Positions 1 to 7,241 of a stretch of DNA of 64,000 nucleotides are shown here, piece by piece. Below the pieces are notes generated by a model. That model made no database searches. It was not told the DNA's origin and was given only the letters and a program-made list of their open reading frames with translations. Both the position numbers and the translations under genes were made by a program. Numbering within the stretch: the first letter of the stretch is position 1; each line of letters opens with the position of its first letter. Origin of the DNA: JAKAGZ01 sp963783855 (GTDB lineage Bacteria; Bacteroidota; Ignavibacteria; Ignavibacteriales; Ignavibacteriaceae); the NCBI GenBank assembly GCA_963783855.1, contig CAWAPE010000003.1:1-64000 (forward strand), given 5' to 3'.

Positions 1-27
1 GTTAATTATATTAAATGCATGTAAACA

Positions 28-148
28 CGCAATAATTGCGTATATAACGCACCTTGTAGAATTTTTCTATCTTCATATCTTCTTAATCTATAATAACATA
101 GATTATTATTCTATCTATGTTTTCTGTTATATATACGCTGATTTTGCG
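28..148. repeat. Nested imperfect palindromic element
   Basis: An outer pair of arms at 29-48 and 126-147 is inverted and nearly complementary; the right arm carries a few extra bases. An inner perfect 9-bp inverted repeat (AACATAGAT at 95-103, ATCTATGTT at 113-121) with a 9-base loop lies inside. No ORF is present. It resembles a MITE/REP-like element or a structured RNA, and I cannot assign a function. Confidence 0.45.
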
Positions 149-346
149 CATATATAAACTTTCAATCAAATGGATTGTTTTCCGATATACAACGATTCAC
201 AATTATCAATTCTGATTAGCCTCTATGTATTTTTATTGGCTCCCCCTTAGCGGATTAGATCGAGCAAAAAAGAATGTAAGGCATTAATAAATAAAGCGCA
301 ATAACTATTTATCCAGTGGTACCTTTGGGTTATTTAACGGTCAGAA

Positions 347-381
347 TTAATGTATAACGTAAAATTTTTAATGTATAATTG
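347..381 (+). repeat. AT-rich dispersed repeat, copy 1
   Basis: This 35-base stretch matches 49402-49436 at 31 of 35 positions (TTAATGTATAAYGTAAAATT core). The copy at 49402 is part of a larger inverted structure, while this one looks like a single arm. It is non-coding. Confidence 0.6.
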
Positions 382-440
382 TTGATTAAGGGAGAGAATA
401 TAATTAGCACATCCATAACCCTTCCCGGGTGTGGCAGGCA

Positions 441-474
441 GGTCCGGAATGACATTTTGAAATCAGGACACTAC
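441..474 (+). repeat. Remnant of a palindromic repeat
   Basis: It contains GAATGACA followed by AAATCAGGACA (460-470). The same two blocks in the same order form the right end of the nested repeat at 15564-15686. The matching left half is missing, so this looks like a decayed or truncated copy. Confidence 0.5.
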
Positions 475-549
475 GGCAAATTCCTTTGTACTACATTTTG
501 TTAATGATTATTGTAAATTGTGAAAAGTTTTCAACAAATTATTTATGCA

Positions 550-1572
550 ATGGAAATATCTTTCTTTAAATACCGAAATAACTTCTATCTATTCCTGGTT
601 GTAATCATTTCGTCTGCGTTGTGGAATTTGACTTCAGGGCAAAACAACAAAAATAAAGATGCACCGGATTCAGTATGGGCAATTGAAAAAAGCAGAATCG
701 TAAATTCACAGGGTAAGCCTGAAAATGATTTAATTAAGTATATAATAGATAAACTAAAAGCGAAATCCGGAAGAGGCTCAAGAGTAAGCAAAAAGGAGTT
801 TCTTAATTATTTTGAGAGTCCGCAATCCGATACAGTTTACGCAAAACAGCTTATCAAATATGCAACTCCGCTTAGCCGGGATATTCAAAAGAAAGAGCAC
901 CAGGATTTTACTAAAATATTCCTGAATGAGAAACGCCTGGAAGCAGGTGTCCAATTTATAAAAGAACATAAAAAATTATTAACTGAGGCTGAAGAAAAAT
1001 ACGGAGTTCAAATAAAAGATCTTGTTTCCATTCTGATGTGGGAATCAGGTCTGGGAGAATTTACAGGAAAGTACCGGGTTTTTAATATACTGCTCGGACA
1101 AATTCTTTTTCTCGATGATGCTCAAAAATACGCGGTAGATAATCTGGAAAAAGAAGGGAAAGAAAATCCTCTTGATGATCCTGATTTTGCAGCTTCAGAA
1201 AAAAGAAGACTCGATTACAGAAAAAAGGATGCTGCAAATTCACTTATTGCATTGTTAAGATATTCCAAAAAATATGGAATGGATCCACTTAATCAGAAGG
1301 GAAGCTGGGGAGGAGCAATTGGTTTTGTTCAGTTTATGCCCTATAATTTTCAATATATAATTGATGCGGATAGTAACGGGGAGAAAGATCTTTTTTCCTG
1401 GCCGGATGCAATTATGAGTGCGGCTAACTTTTTGAAAAAATATGGTGGTTATAAGACAAATAAAAGCAGCAGAAGAAGAGCGATGTTAAGGTATAATGCG
1501 AGCGAGGAATATGCGGACGGTGTAATTTTATATGCAGATAAAGTATGGGAGAAATATTTAGCTTCTAAATAA
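550..1572 (+). CDS. Lytic murein transglycosylase, MltB/SLT_2-like
   Basis: Predicted exported peptidoglycan-cleaving lytic transglycosylase. From the ATG at 550 the protein begins with a short charged stretch and a hydrophobic segment (YLFLVVIISSALW), which I read as a signal peptide or anchor ending near TSGQ. An in-frame GTG at 520 would add ten residues; neither start has a strong ribosome site. Family features are the MWESGLGEF segment, whose Glu (about residue 165 from the ATG) fits the catalytic acid of MltB-type enzymes, and GSWGGAIGFVQFMPYNF, the usual G-A-x-G-x-x-Q-F-M-P block. About 340 residues is normal for the family. It stands alone, convergent with the downstream amidotransferase on the minus strand. 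The family call is confident; the cellular role (wall turnover) is inferred. Confidence 0.85.
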   Translation: MEISFFKYRNNFYLFLVVIISSALWNLTSGQNNKNKDAPDSVWAIEKSRIVNSQGKPENDLIKYIIDKLKAKSGRGSRVSKKEFLNYFESPQSDTVYAKQLIKYATPLSRDIQKKEHQDFTKIFLNEKRLEAGVQFIKEHKKLLTEAEEKYGVQIKDLVSILMWESGLGEFTGKYRVFNILLGQILFLDDAQKYAVDNLEKEGKENPLDDPDFAASEKRRLDYRKKDAANSLIALLRYSKKYGMDPLNQKGSWGGAIGFVQFMPYNFQYIIDADSNGEKDLFSWPDAIMSAANFLKKYGGYKTNKSSRRRAMLRYNASEEYADGVILYADKVWEKYLASK

Positions 1573-1581
1573 TTTTTATAG

Positions 1582-2148
1582 TCAAAGTAAGAGCCAGTTT
1601 TTAATTATATTCTTACCCTCTTCCGTAAGTATAGATTCAGGATGAAACTGAATTCCCTCCAGCTGAAATTTTTTATGTCTAACTCCCATAATTGTACCGT
1701 CTTCTGTCTCTGCTGAAATTTCAAGTTCAGCCGGCAAAGATTTCTTTTTGATTATTAGTGAATGATACCTTGTGGCAATAAAATTCTGAGGAATTTTATT
1801 AAATATAGTTTGATTATCGTGACTAATCCTGGATACTTTCCCGTGCATTAATTCAGGCGCATTGATAATTTTTCCGCCGTAAACATAACCAATTGCCTGG
1901 TGTCCCAAACAAACACCTAAAATCGGAATTTTCCCGGCCAGTTTTTTTATTATAGTTAAGGAGATTTTGGAGTTTTCAGGGCGTCCCGGGCCGGGTGAGA
2001 TTAATATTTTAGCAGGATTTAATGATATTACTTCGCTAATTGTAATATCATCATTTCGCCTGGTAATAACTTCATTCTTATAACCTCCCAGAAGCTGGAC
2101 GAGGTTATAAGTGAATGAATCGTAATTATCAATTACTAAAATTTTCAT
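1582..2148 (-). CDS. pabA: Glutamine amidotransferase, anthranilate/aminodeoxychorismate synthase component II
   Basis: Class I glutamine amidotransferase subunit that hydrolyses glutamine and passes ammonia to a chorismate-using partner (TrpE or PabB). The start MKILVIDNYDSFTYNL is the classic TrpG/PabA N-terminus. GVCLGHQAIG carries the nucleophile Cys, LISPGPGRP is the oxyanion loop, and HPESILT supplies the His-Glu pair. At 188 residues it is a complete single-domain form. No TrpE/PabB gene is next to it in the window, so whether it serves tryptophan or folate, or both as in some bacteria, cannot be decided. It ends only nine bases from the convergent transglycosylase gene. Confidence 0.9.
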   Translation of the reverse strand: MKILVIDNYDSFTYNLVQLLGGYKNEVITRRNDDITISEVISLNPAKILISPGPGRPENSKISLTIIKKLAGKIPILGVCLGHQAIGYVYGGKIINAPELMHGKVSRISHDNQTIFNKIPQNFIATRYHSLIIKKKSLPAELEISAETEDGTIMGVRHKKFQLEGIQFHPESILTEEGKNIIKNWLLL

Positions 2149-2256
2149 CTGGGAATAACAAAAAATTTAATGTACAGGTTAAATCTAAATTTCGTTAATC
2201 CGGACAAATAATCAAAACACAATATTATGTTTTCAATAGGAATTTATAGCTTTTAA

Positions 2257-3555
2257 CTATACCTGTCCCTTTCTTTTGCGGGGCTTCCTGGTCCATCTTT
2301 TTTTATTGTCCCTTGAAAAACCGGATGATCCCGATTTTCTTGAAGATCTGTATTTCTTAACAGGTACATCAAAACTATTACTATCAGCCTGACCTGAATT
2401 AAAGGGATGGTCTTCAATAACAGGGATAGTAGTTTTTATCATCCTGTTGATATCCCTCAAATAACTTCTTTCTTCAGAATCACAGAAAGAAAGTGCGGTA
2501 CCGCCAAGGCCGGCTCTCCCGGTTCTTCCAATCCTGTGAATATATGTTTCAGACATATCAGGAATATCAAAATTAAATACGTGTGATAATTTATCTATAT
2601 CAATTCCTCTTGCGGCAATATCGGTGGCAACCAGCACCCTTGTGCGCTGCAGCTTAAAATTATTTAAGGCCAGTTGTCTTGCACCCTGCGATTTATTCCC
2701 GTGAATTGCAGCAGAATTTATTTTCTCAGAATTTAAAAACTTTGTAACAGAATCCGCGCCGCGTTTCGTTCTGGTGAATACGAGTGCAGATTCAATATTT
2801 TCATTTTTTAAAATATGAATCAACAGTTTCTTTTTATTCGGCTTCGTAACAAAATAAACTGCTTGCTTAATTACTTCAACAGTTTTTGTTTCCGGTGCGA
2901 TTTCAATTTTTACCGGGTCTTTTAAAATTGTTCTTACCAGCTTCATAATTTCCGGTGGCATAGTAGCTGAGAAAAAGAGAGTCTGTCTTTTTTCAGGAAC
3001 TTTTGCTATAATTTTCTTTATATCATTAATAAATCCCATATCAAGCATTCTGTCCGCTTCATCAAGCACAAGAAATTTTACCTGGGAAAGATTAATGTAA
3101 TTTTGATTTATAAGATCAAGAAGTCTGCCCGGTGTGGCAACAAGAATATCCACGCCCTGTCTTAATTTATCAGTTTGTGCTTTTTGAGAGACTCCACCGT
3201 ACACAACTGTGTTTCTGAGCCCGGTATGTTTACCGTATGTTGTAAAGCTTTCGCTTACCTGAACAGCAAGTTCCCTTGTTGGAGTTATTACCAGGGCTTT
3301 TATTGATTTCCTGTTTCCTGAACGGGAAGGGTTGCCGTATGATTTACCGGTATTCATCGCTCCGCTGAGAATTTGTAAAATCGGAATTGCGAATGCGGCG
3401 GTTTTCCCGGTGCCTGTTTGTGCGCTTCCCAGTATATCTTTTCCCTCAAGAATTACAGGAATTGCCTTCTGTTGAATTGGTGTCGGTACTGTATAACCTT
3501 CGTTTGTCAGAGCATTTAAAATTGGTTTAATGATTTTTAGATTTTCGAATGACAT
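2257..3555 (-). CDS. DEAD-box RNA helicase, RhlE-like
   Basis: ATP-dependent RNA helicase. Motifs in order: Q-motif region (GYTVPTPIQQKAIP), Walker A AQTGTGKT, PTRELAVQV, TPGRLLDL, the DEAD box in LVLDEADRMLDMGF, SAT (FFSATMP), ARGIDIDKLSHV and HRIGRTGRAG. A basic Arg/Lys/Ser-rich tail of about 50 residues follows, typical of RhlE-type proteins and probably an RNA-binding extension. I place the start at 3555 (MSFENLKI), where helicase homology begins. An ATG at 3615 would add 20 residues that do not resemble the family. It is divergent from the ABC-F gene across a roughly 400-base gap. Likely role is ribosome or mRNA remodelling; the substrate is not evident. Confidence 0.93.
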   Translation of the reverse strand: MSFENLKIIKPILNALTNEGYTVPTPIQQKAIPVILEGKDILGSAQTGTGKTAAFAIPILQILSGAMNTGKSYGNPSRSGNRKSIKALVITPTRELAVQVSESFTTYGKHTGLRNTVVYGGVSQKAQTDKLRQGVDILVATPGRLLDLINQNYINLSQVKFLVLDEADRMLDMGFINDIKKIIAKVPEKRQTLFFSATMPPEIMKLVRTILKDPVKIEIAPETKTVEVIKQAVYFVTKPNKKKLLIHILKNENIESALVFTRTKRGADSVTKFLNSEKINSAAIHGNKSQGARQLALNNFKLQRTRVLVATDIAARGIDIDKLSHVFNFDIPDMSETYIHRIGRTGRAGLGGTALSFCDSEERSYLRDINRMIKTTIPVIEDHPFNSGQADSNSFDVPVKKYRSSRKSGSSGFSRDNKKRWTRKPRKRKGQV

Positions 3556-3615
3556 ATATCGTTCTCTATAATTAGTATTTTGCCGTATTAAAAAATGTAT
3601 CGGTAATAACCGCAC

Positions 3616-3950
3616 AGTTTTGTCTTAATACAACCGTTTGTTTAAATAATTTATTAAATTTTTGTAATCAGAAGGGGAATGTGTGGTAGCATACTTGTGT
3701 AGTTGTCTGTCCAAAGGGCTCCTTTCGGAGGATTCCCATAAAAATCACGCGGAGAAATATACACAATAAAAAACTGAGTTCATGCTTTATATTGTTAGAT
3801 TTTGACTCGTTTTGTAGTTTGGGACTGAAATAAACGAGTAATTTAAGATTATAGCTGTCGAATCTGATTATTTTTGTAGCGACTAATTAAATAATTAACT
3901 CCCGCAGATGTATATTTGCTTTTCTACTAATTGAATGGAAATTTTTTAGA
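3616..3950. other. Divergent intergenic region with a GC-rich hairpin
   Basis: This gap separates the divergent helicase and ABC-F genes and has no coding frame. The only clear structure is a short hairpin at 3716-3737 (GGG-CTCC-TTTC-GGAG-...CCC). It could be a leader structure for the ABC-F transcript or a repeat fragment; I recognise no RNA family. Confidence 0.4.
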
Positions 3951-5849
3951 ATGTCCGATAATGTGGCCCCTGTTATTTTAACTGCGCTGGAATTAGAAAT
4001 TCACTTTGGCGAGCAGATAATTCTCGATAAAGCATCACTGAGTGTTCATGAAGGCGACCGAATAGGATTGGTCGGCAGAAACGGCGCCGGTAAATCTACT
4101 TTCCTTAAAATTATTTCAGGAATAATGCCGCCTGATTCCGGAGAGGTTGCAAAGAAAAAAAATCTTATTACCGGATTTTTATCACAGGAATTTACTCTTG
4201 ATGAGACAAAAAATGTATATGAAAATATTTTGTCAGGTGCTTCTGATGAACTGGATTTAATTCAGCAGTATGAGAACACACCTTTTGATGCACCCAATAA
4301 GCATCACCTGGAAGAGATAATTTTAAGAAAAGATTCCTGGCATCTTGAAAAAAGAATCAATGTTATTATTAATTCTTTAAGTGCGCCTGATGGTAACAGG
4401 GATATTGAAACTCTTTCAGGCGGAGAAAAAAGGCGTGTAGCACTTTGCCGTGCTTTAATTTCCAAACCAGATTTATTAATACTTGATGAGCCGACGAATC
4501 ATCTTGACACAAAATCAATTGAGTGGCTCGAAGATTTTCTCTCAGGCTATAAAGGCACCTGCATTTTTGTAACTCACGACAGGTATTTTCTTGATAGAAT
4601 TGCAAACCGGATTGTTGAACTTTCTACAGGTAGTTTTTTCTCACACCAGGGGAACTATACAGATTATCTTATCAATAAAAGTGAACGCCTGGCGATTAAA
4701 GAAGTTGAAGAACATAAACGCCAGGTTTTCTTAAAACGTGAGCTGGATTGGGTAAGACGAGGGCCAAGGGCAAGGAGGACCAAATCAAAAAGCAGGCTGG
4801 ATAGTTTTTACGAATTAGCATCACAATCAAACGATGAAGTTGAGCTCGATGTTGAACTTATAATTCCTCCTGCAGAGCGACTGGGTAAAAAAGTTGTTGA
4901 GCTGAAGAATGTAGGAATTAAACTTGGTGATAAAACTCTTTTCGATAAATTTAATTTCAATTTTGAAGCGGGCAAGAAAATCGGTGTAGTGGGGCATAAT
5001 GGTGCGGGAAAAACAACGTTACTTAAAATGATTTTGGGCGAATTGAATCCTACAAAAGGGAAAATTGATATTGGTGAAAACACGCTTTTTAACTATGTAG
5101 ATCAGGCCAGGCTTTTACTTAATGAGGATGATACTGTTATAAGGGCGATTGGTGAAGGAAGTGAGACAATAAAATTTGGAAAACACCAATTAAGTATCTG
5201 GACGTACCTAAGACGATTTCTTTTTACAGATGACAGAATAAATACACTGGTTGGCAGACTGTCTGGTGGTGAAAAAAGCAGGCTGACACTTGCAAAAATT
5301 TTATGTGCGGGTGGAAATTTTCTTATGCTGGATGAGCCAACCAATGATCTTGATCTACCGACACTGCGAATTCTTGAGGAAGCGTTGGTTGCCTTTGAAG
5401 GATGTGTAATGGTTGTTAGTCACGACAGGTATTTTCTGAACAGGGTGTGTAATGGAATTCTTGCGCTGGAAGGAAACGGTGAAATTTATTACAGCGAAGG
5501 CGGGTATGATTATTATATCGAAAAAAAGAAGAAGCGTAAGGCAGAAAAGGGGGAAATTAAGAATAAAGAGGTCAAAGTTTCCACTTCAGGGGAAACACGA
5601 ACTAGGCCAAAGCAGAAAAAGCTAAGTTACAAAGATGCGTTGGAGCTAGAAGAGATTGAAGAAAAGATTATTGTGGCAGAGTCAGAAGTTGAAAAGATAG
5701 AAAAAATATTTACATCACCTGATTTCTATGAAAAGTATGCAGAAAAGACTAATGAATTAACACAACAGCTTGAAGAAGCAAAAGCTGAAGTAAAAAAACT
5801 TTATGACAGGTGGGATGAACTGGAGAGGAAGAAAGAAGAATTTTCCTGA
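3951..5849 (+). CDS. ABC-F family ATPase, Uup-like
   Basis: Soluble duplicated ABC ATPase of the ABC-F class, which acts on ribosomes (and for Uup also in DNA-related phenotypes) rather than in transport; no membrane segment is present. The first cassette has GRNGAGKST, LSGGEKRRV and LLILDEPTNHLD. The second has GHNGAGKTT, LSGGEKSRL and FLMLDEPTNDLD. Between them lies the linker with the basic PRARRTKSKSRLDSF motif seen in Uup. The last 90 or so residues are a Lys/Glu-rich coiled coil, again as in Uup. The length of 632 residues fits. It appears to be a housekeeping member. It is not adjacent to antibiotic genes, so I do not call it a resistance factor. Confidence 0.9.
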   Translation: MSDNVAPVILTALELEIHFGEQIILDKASLSVHEGDRIGLVGRNGAGKSTFLKIISGIMPPDSGEVAKKKNLITGFLSQEFTLDETKNVYENILSGASDELDLIQQYENTPFDAPNKHHLEEIILRKDSWHLEKRINVIINSLSAPDGNRDIETLSGGEKRRVALCRALISKPDLLILDEPTNHLDTKSIEWLEDFLSGYKGTCIFVTHDRYFLDRIANRIVELSTGSFFSHQGNYTDYLINKSERLAIKEVEEHKRQVFLKRELDWVRRGPRARRTKSKSRLDSFYELASQSNDEVELDVELIIPPAERLGKKVVELKNVGIKLGDKTLFDKFNFNFEAGKKIGVVGHNGAGKTTLLKMILGELNPTKGKIDIGENTLFNYVDQARLLLNEDDTVIRAIGEGSETIKFGKHQLSIWTYLRRFLFTDDRINTLVGRLSGGEKSRLTLAKILCAGGNFLMLDEPTNDLDLPTLRILEEALVAFEGCVMVVSHDRYFLNRVCNGILALEGNGEIYYSEGGYDYYIEKKKKRKAEKGEIKNKEVKVSTSGETRTRPKQKKLSYKDALELEEIEEKIIVAESEVEKIEKIFTSPDFYEKYAEKTNELTQQLEEAKAEVKKLYDRWDELERKKEEFS

Positions 5850-5891
5850 ATATTCATTTCATAGTTCTTGTTTTATTAAAGCCTGCCGGGT

Positions 5892-6071
5892 TTACCCTGT
5901 CTTTTCGTTTGGAGCTAAAGGAATTGTAAAATAAAAAGTACTTCCTTTATTTTCTTCGCTTTCTGCCCAAATTTTTCCACCATTTCTTTCAACAAATTCT
6001 TTGCATAAAATTAATCCCAGTCCTGTACTTGGTTCACCCTCGGTACCTTTTGATCTGACTTTTTCTTCCAA
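5892..6071 (-). pseudogene. Histidine kinase C-terminal remnant (HATPase_c G2 region)
   Basis: The minus strand encodes about 59 codons with no start, ending at the stop at 5892. The product contains STGLGLILCKEFVE, then GGKIWAESEENKGSTFYF and TIPLAP. This is the unmistakable last third of a histidine-kinase ATPase domain: the G2 box followed by the final strands. In-frame translation begins abruptly after a stop at 6072-6074. Nothing kinase-like continues upstream, where a terminator and the DUF2975 cassette begin. The simplest reading is that a sensor kinase gene was truncated by the event that placed the cassette here, leaving a dead tail. Confidence 0.75.
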
Positions 6072-6082
6072 TTATAAAGTAT

Positions 6083-6120
6083 AACCCGACTCTGAAATTT
6101 CAGAACCGGGTTTTTTATTT
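6083..6120 (+). terminator. Intrinsic terminator, left twin
   Basis: Outer arms AACCCG (6083-6088) and CGGGTT (6107-6112) enclose the perfect palindrome CTGAAATTTCAG, followed by a T-run. The same architecture with the same 30-base span recurs at 7093-7122 on the other side of the DUF2975/XRE pair. Confidence 0.75.
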
Positions 6121-6162
6121 TAAATTCTTCGAAAACACGCCATATATCAATAATCAAGTAAT

Positions 6163-6204
6163 ATTTATTGTTTATCAATAAAAATAACTTGATAAACAAT
6201 AAAT
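6163..6204. promoter_or_regulatory. 15-bp perfect inverted repeat, candidate operator
   Basis: ATTTATTGTTTATCA at 6163-6177 is exactly inverted at 6190-6204 around a 12-base spacer. Nearby ATCAAGT (6153-6159) and ACTTGAT (6186-6192) form a second, overlapping inverted pair. The centre lies about 63 bases before the ATG of the DUF2975 gene, in the only space for its promoter. I infer an operator for the small XRE regulator encoded two genes downstream. Confidence 0.55.
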
Positions 6205-6246
6205 TATTTTTTATAATTGAACCAACAAAAATCAAGAGGTTTTATT

Positions 6247-6837
6247 ATGAAGCCATTAAAAAACAATTTCTTTGTTAAAACTGCCCGTAGTTATGTGATA
6301 TTTTTCTATGTTTGCTTTCCTTTAATAATTATAGCGAAGCTATTTATTCTAATAACCACACCAAGAATGAATTCTCAGCAAACTAGTCTTGCGTTACCAA
6401 ACGTCGATCTGGGTGGTTTCTTTGGTAACGAAAAATTTATGACTGATTTGAATTATGGTAGTATTGTTCTGTGGCTATTTATTATTGTGGTCAATGTCGT
6501 TATAATAGCGGGCATTTTTTACGGAATTATAAAATTGAATAAGTTTTTGAAAAATGTTTATAATGACAGGCCATTCACGAAGGATAACGGGAAGCACTTA
6601 AAGGTTATTGGCATATTAGTAATGATATTATCAACTCTAATCTATTTAGCAAATAATACAACCAATTTCCTTAATCCACTTCCGGTGTCTGATAGTATCA
6701 ATTACCTTAATATTATTGGGCTTTTGATTAGCACACTATTGAATCCCAGCCTGGCTATAGGACTTGTTGTATTTGTAATAGGCGAGGTTATAATTAGGGC
6801 TGCAGAATTGAAAGAAGAACAAGACTTAACGGTGTGA
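6247..6837 (+). CDS. DUF2975 integral membrane protein
   Basis: Small membrane protein with four hydrophobic segments, roughly residues 17-37, 70-95, 118-135 and 150-185. The segment KLNKFLKNVYNDRPFTKDNGKHLKVIG between the second and third is the DUF2975 hallmark. The start at 6247 is chosen because AAGAGG stands seven bases upstream; a TTG at 6217 would only add ten polar residues. The gene sits seven bases before a small XRE regulator, the pairing found for this family elsewhere (for example YoaS/YozG-type pairs in Firmicutes). The biochemical function of the family is unknown. The operator-like palindrome just upstream suggests autoregulation by its partner. The cassette abuts a kinase remnant, so it may be a recent arrival. 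Confidence 0.85.
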   Translation: MKPLKNNFFVKTARSYVIFFYVCFPLIIIAKLFILITTPRMNSQQTSLALPNVDLGGFFGNEKFMTDLNYGSIVLWLFIIVVNVVIIAGIFYGIIKLNKFLKNVYNDRPFTKDNGKHLKVIGILVMILSTLIYLANNTTNFLNPLPVSDSINYLNIIGLLISTLLNPSLAIGLVVFVIGEVIIRAAELKEEQDLTV

Positions 6838-6844
6838 GGAATTT

Positions 6845-7057
6845 ATGGCAATAAGAGTAAACTTAGACGTGATGATGGCAAGAAGAAAAATTTCCTTAAC
6901 CGATCTTGCTGAAAAAGTCGGGATTACGCAGGCAAATCTTTCGATTCTGAAAACTGAAAAAGCAAAGGCAATAAGGTTTTCAACATTAAATAAAATTTGT
7001 GAAGTTCTGGAATGTCAGCCGGGAGATATATTAGAATACGTTATTGAAAATAATTAG
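6845..7057 (+). CDS. Small Cro/CI-type (XRE) transcriptional regulator
   Basis: A 70-residue protein that is essentially one helix-turn-helix domain: MARRKISLTDLAEKVGITQANLSIL contains both HTH helices, and FSTLNKICEVLECQPGDILEY is the closing helix typical of the YozG/HTH_26 group. It has no extra domain for ligand binding. It lies seven bases after the DUF2975 gene and is surely cotranscribed with it. The known pattern for such pairs is that the regulator controls its own operon. The inverted repeat at 6163-6204 is the obvious candidate target. A terminator follows at 7093. Confidence 0.88.
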   Translation: MAIRVNLDVMMARRKISLTDLAEKVGITQANLSILKTEKAKAIRFSTLNKICEVLECQPGDILEYVIENN

Positions 7058-7092
7058 AGACGGGGCATGCCGAATCTCTACAATAAAAGTAT

Positions 7093-7130
7093 AACCCGGT
7101 ACTGAATTTTCAGGATCGGGTTTTTTTGTT
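7093..7130 (+). terminator. Intrinsic terminator, right twin
   Basis: AACCCG (7093-7098) and CGGGTT (7117-7122) enclose CTGAATTTTCAG and run into seven or more Ts. It closes the DUF2975/XRE operon and closely matches the terminator at 6083-6120, including flanking bases (AAAGTAT before, TTTTAAA after). Confidence 0.8.
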
Positions 7131-7241
7131 TTAAAGCCCGGGTTATAACAAAATAAGCACAATTATGGTGTTGGTATTCCGTTTCTTATATCTTTATTTT
7201 TCACCATTGTTAAATTTTACTAGTAATAAAGTTAAGGCTTA

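Larger units (their letters stand above)
1..519. other. Gene-free left margin with repeat remnants
   Basis: No credible coding frame enters from the left edge or lies within this stretch. It holds the nested palindrome at 28-148, an AT-rich repeat copy at 347-381 that recurs at 49402, and at 441-474 a fragment matching the right end of the repeat at 15564-15686. No tRNA or structured RNA family was recognised. Confidence 0.6.

Noticed and set aside
437..456. A short match to the conserved loop of bacterial SRP RNA (CAGGTCCGGAA)
   Set aside because: The opposite side of the loop (GGAAGCAGCC) is absent, no stem can be drawn, and the sequence belongs to a repeat remnant (GAATGACA ... AAATCAGGACA).
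6011..6235. A 74-codon minus-strand frame over the kinase remnant
   Set aside because: Its frame is different from the recognisable kinase tail and crosses the terminator and the operator-like palindrome; its sequence resembles no family.
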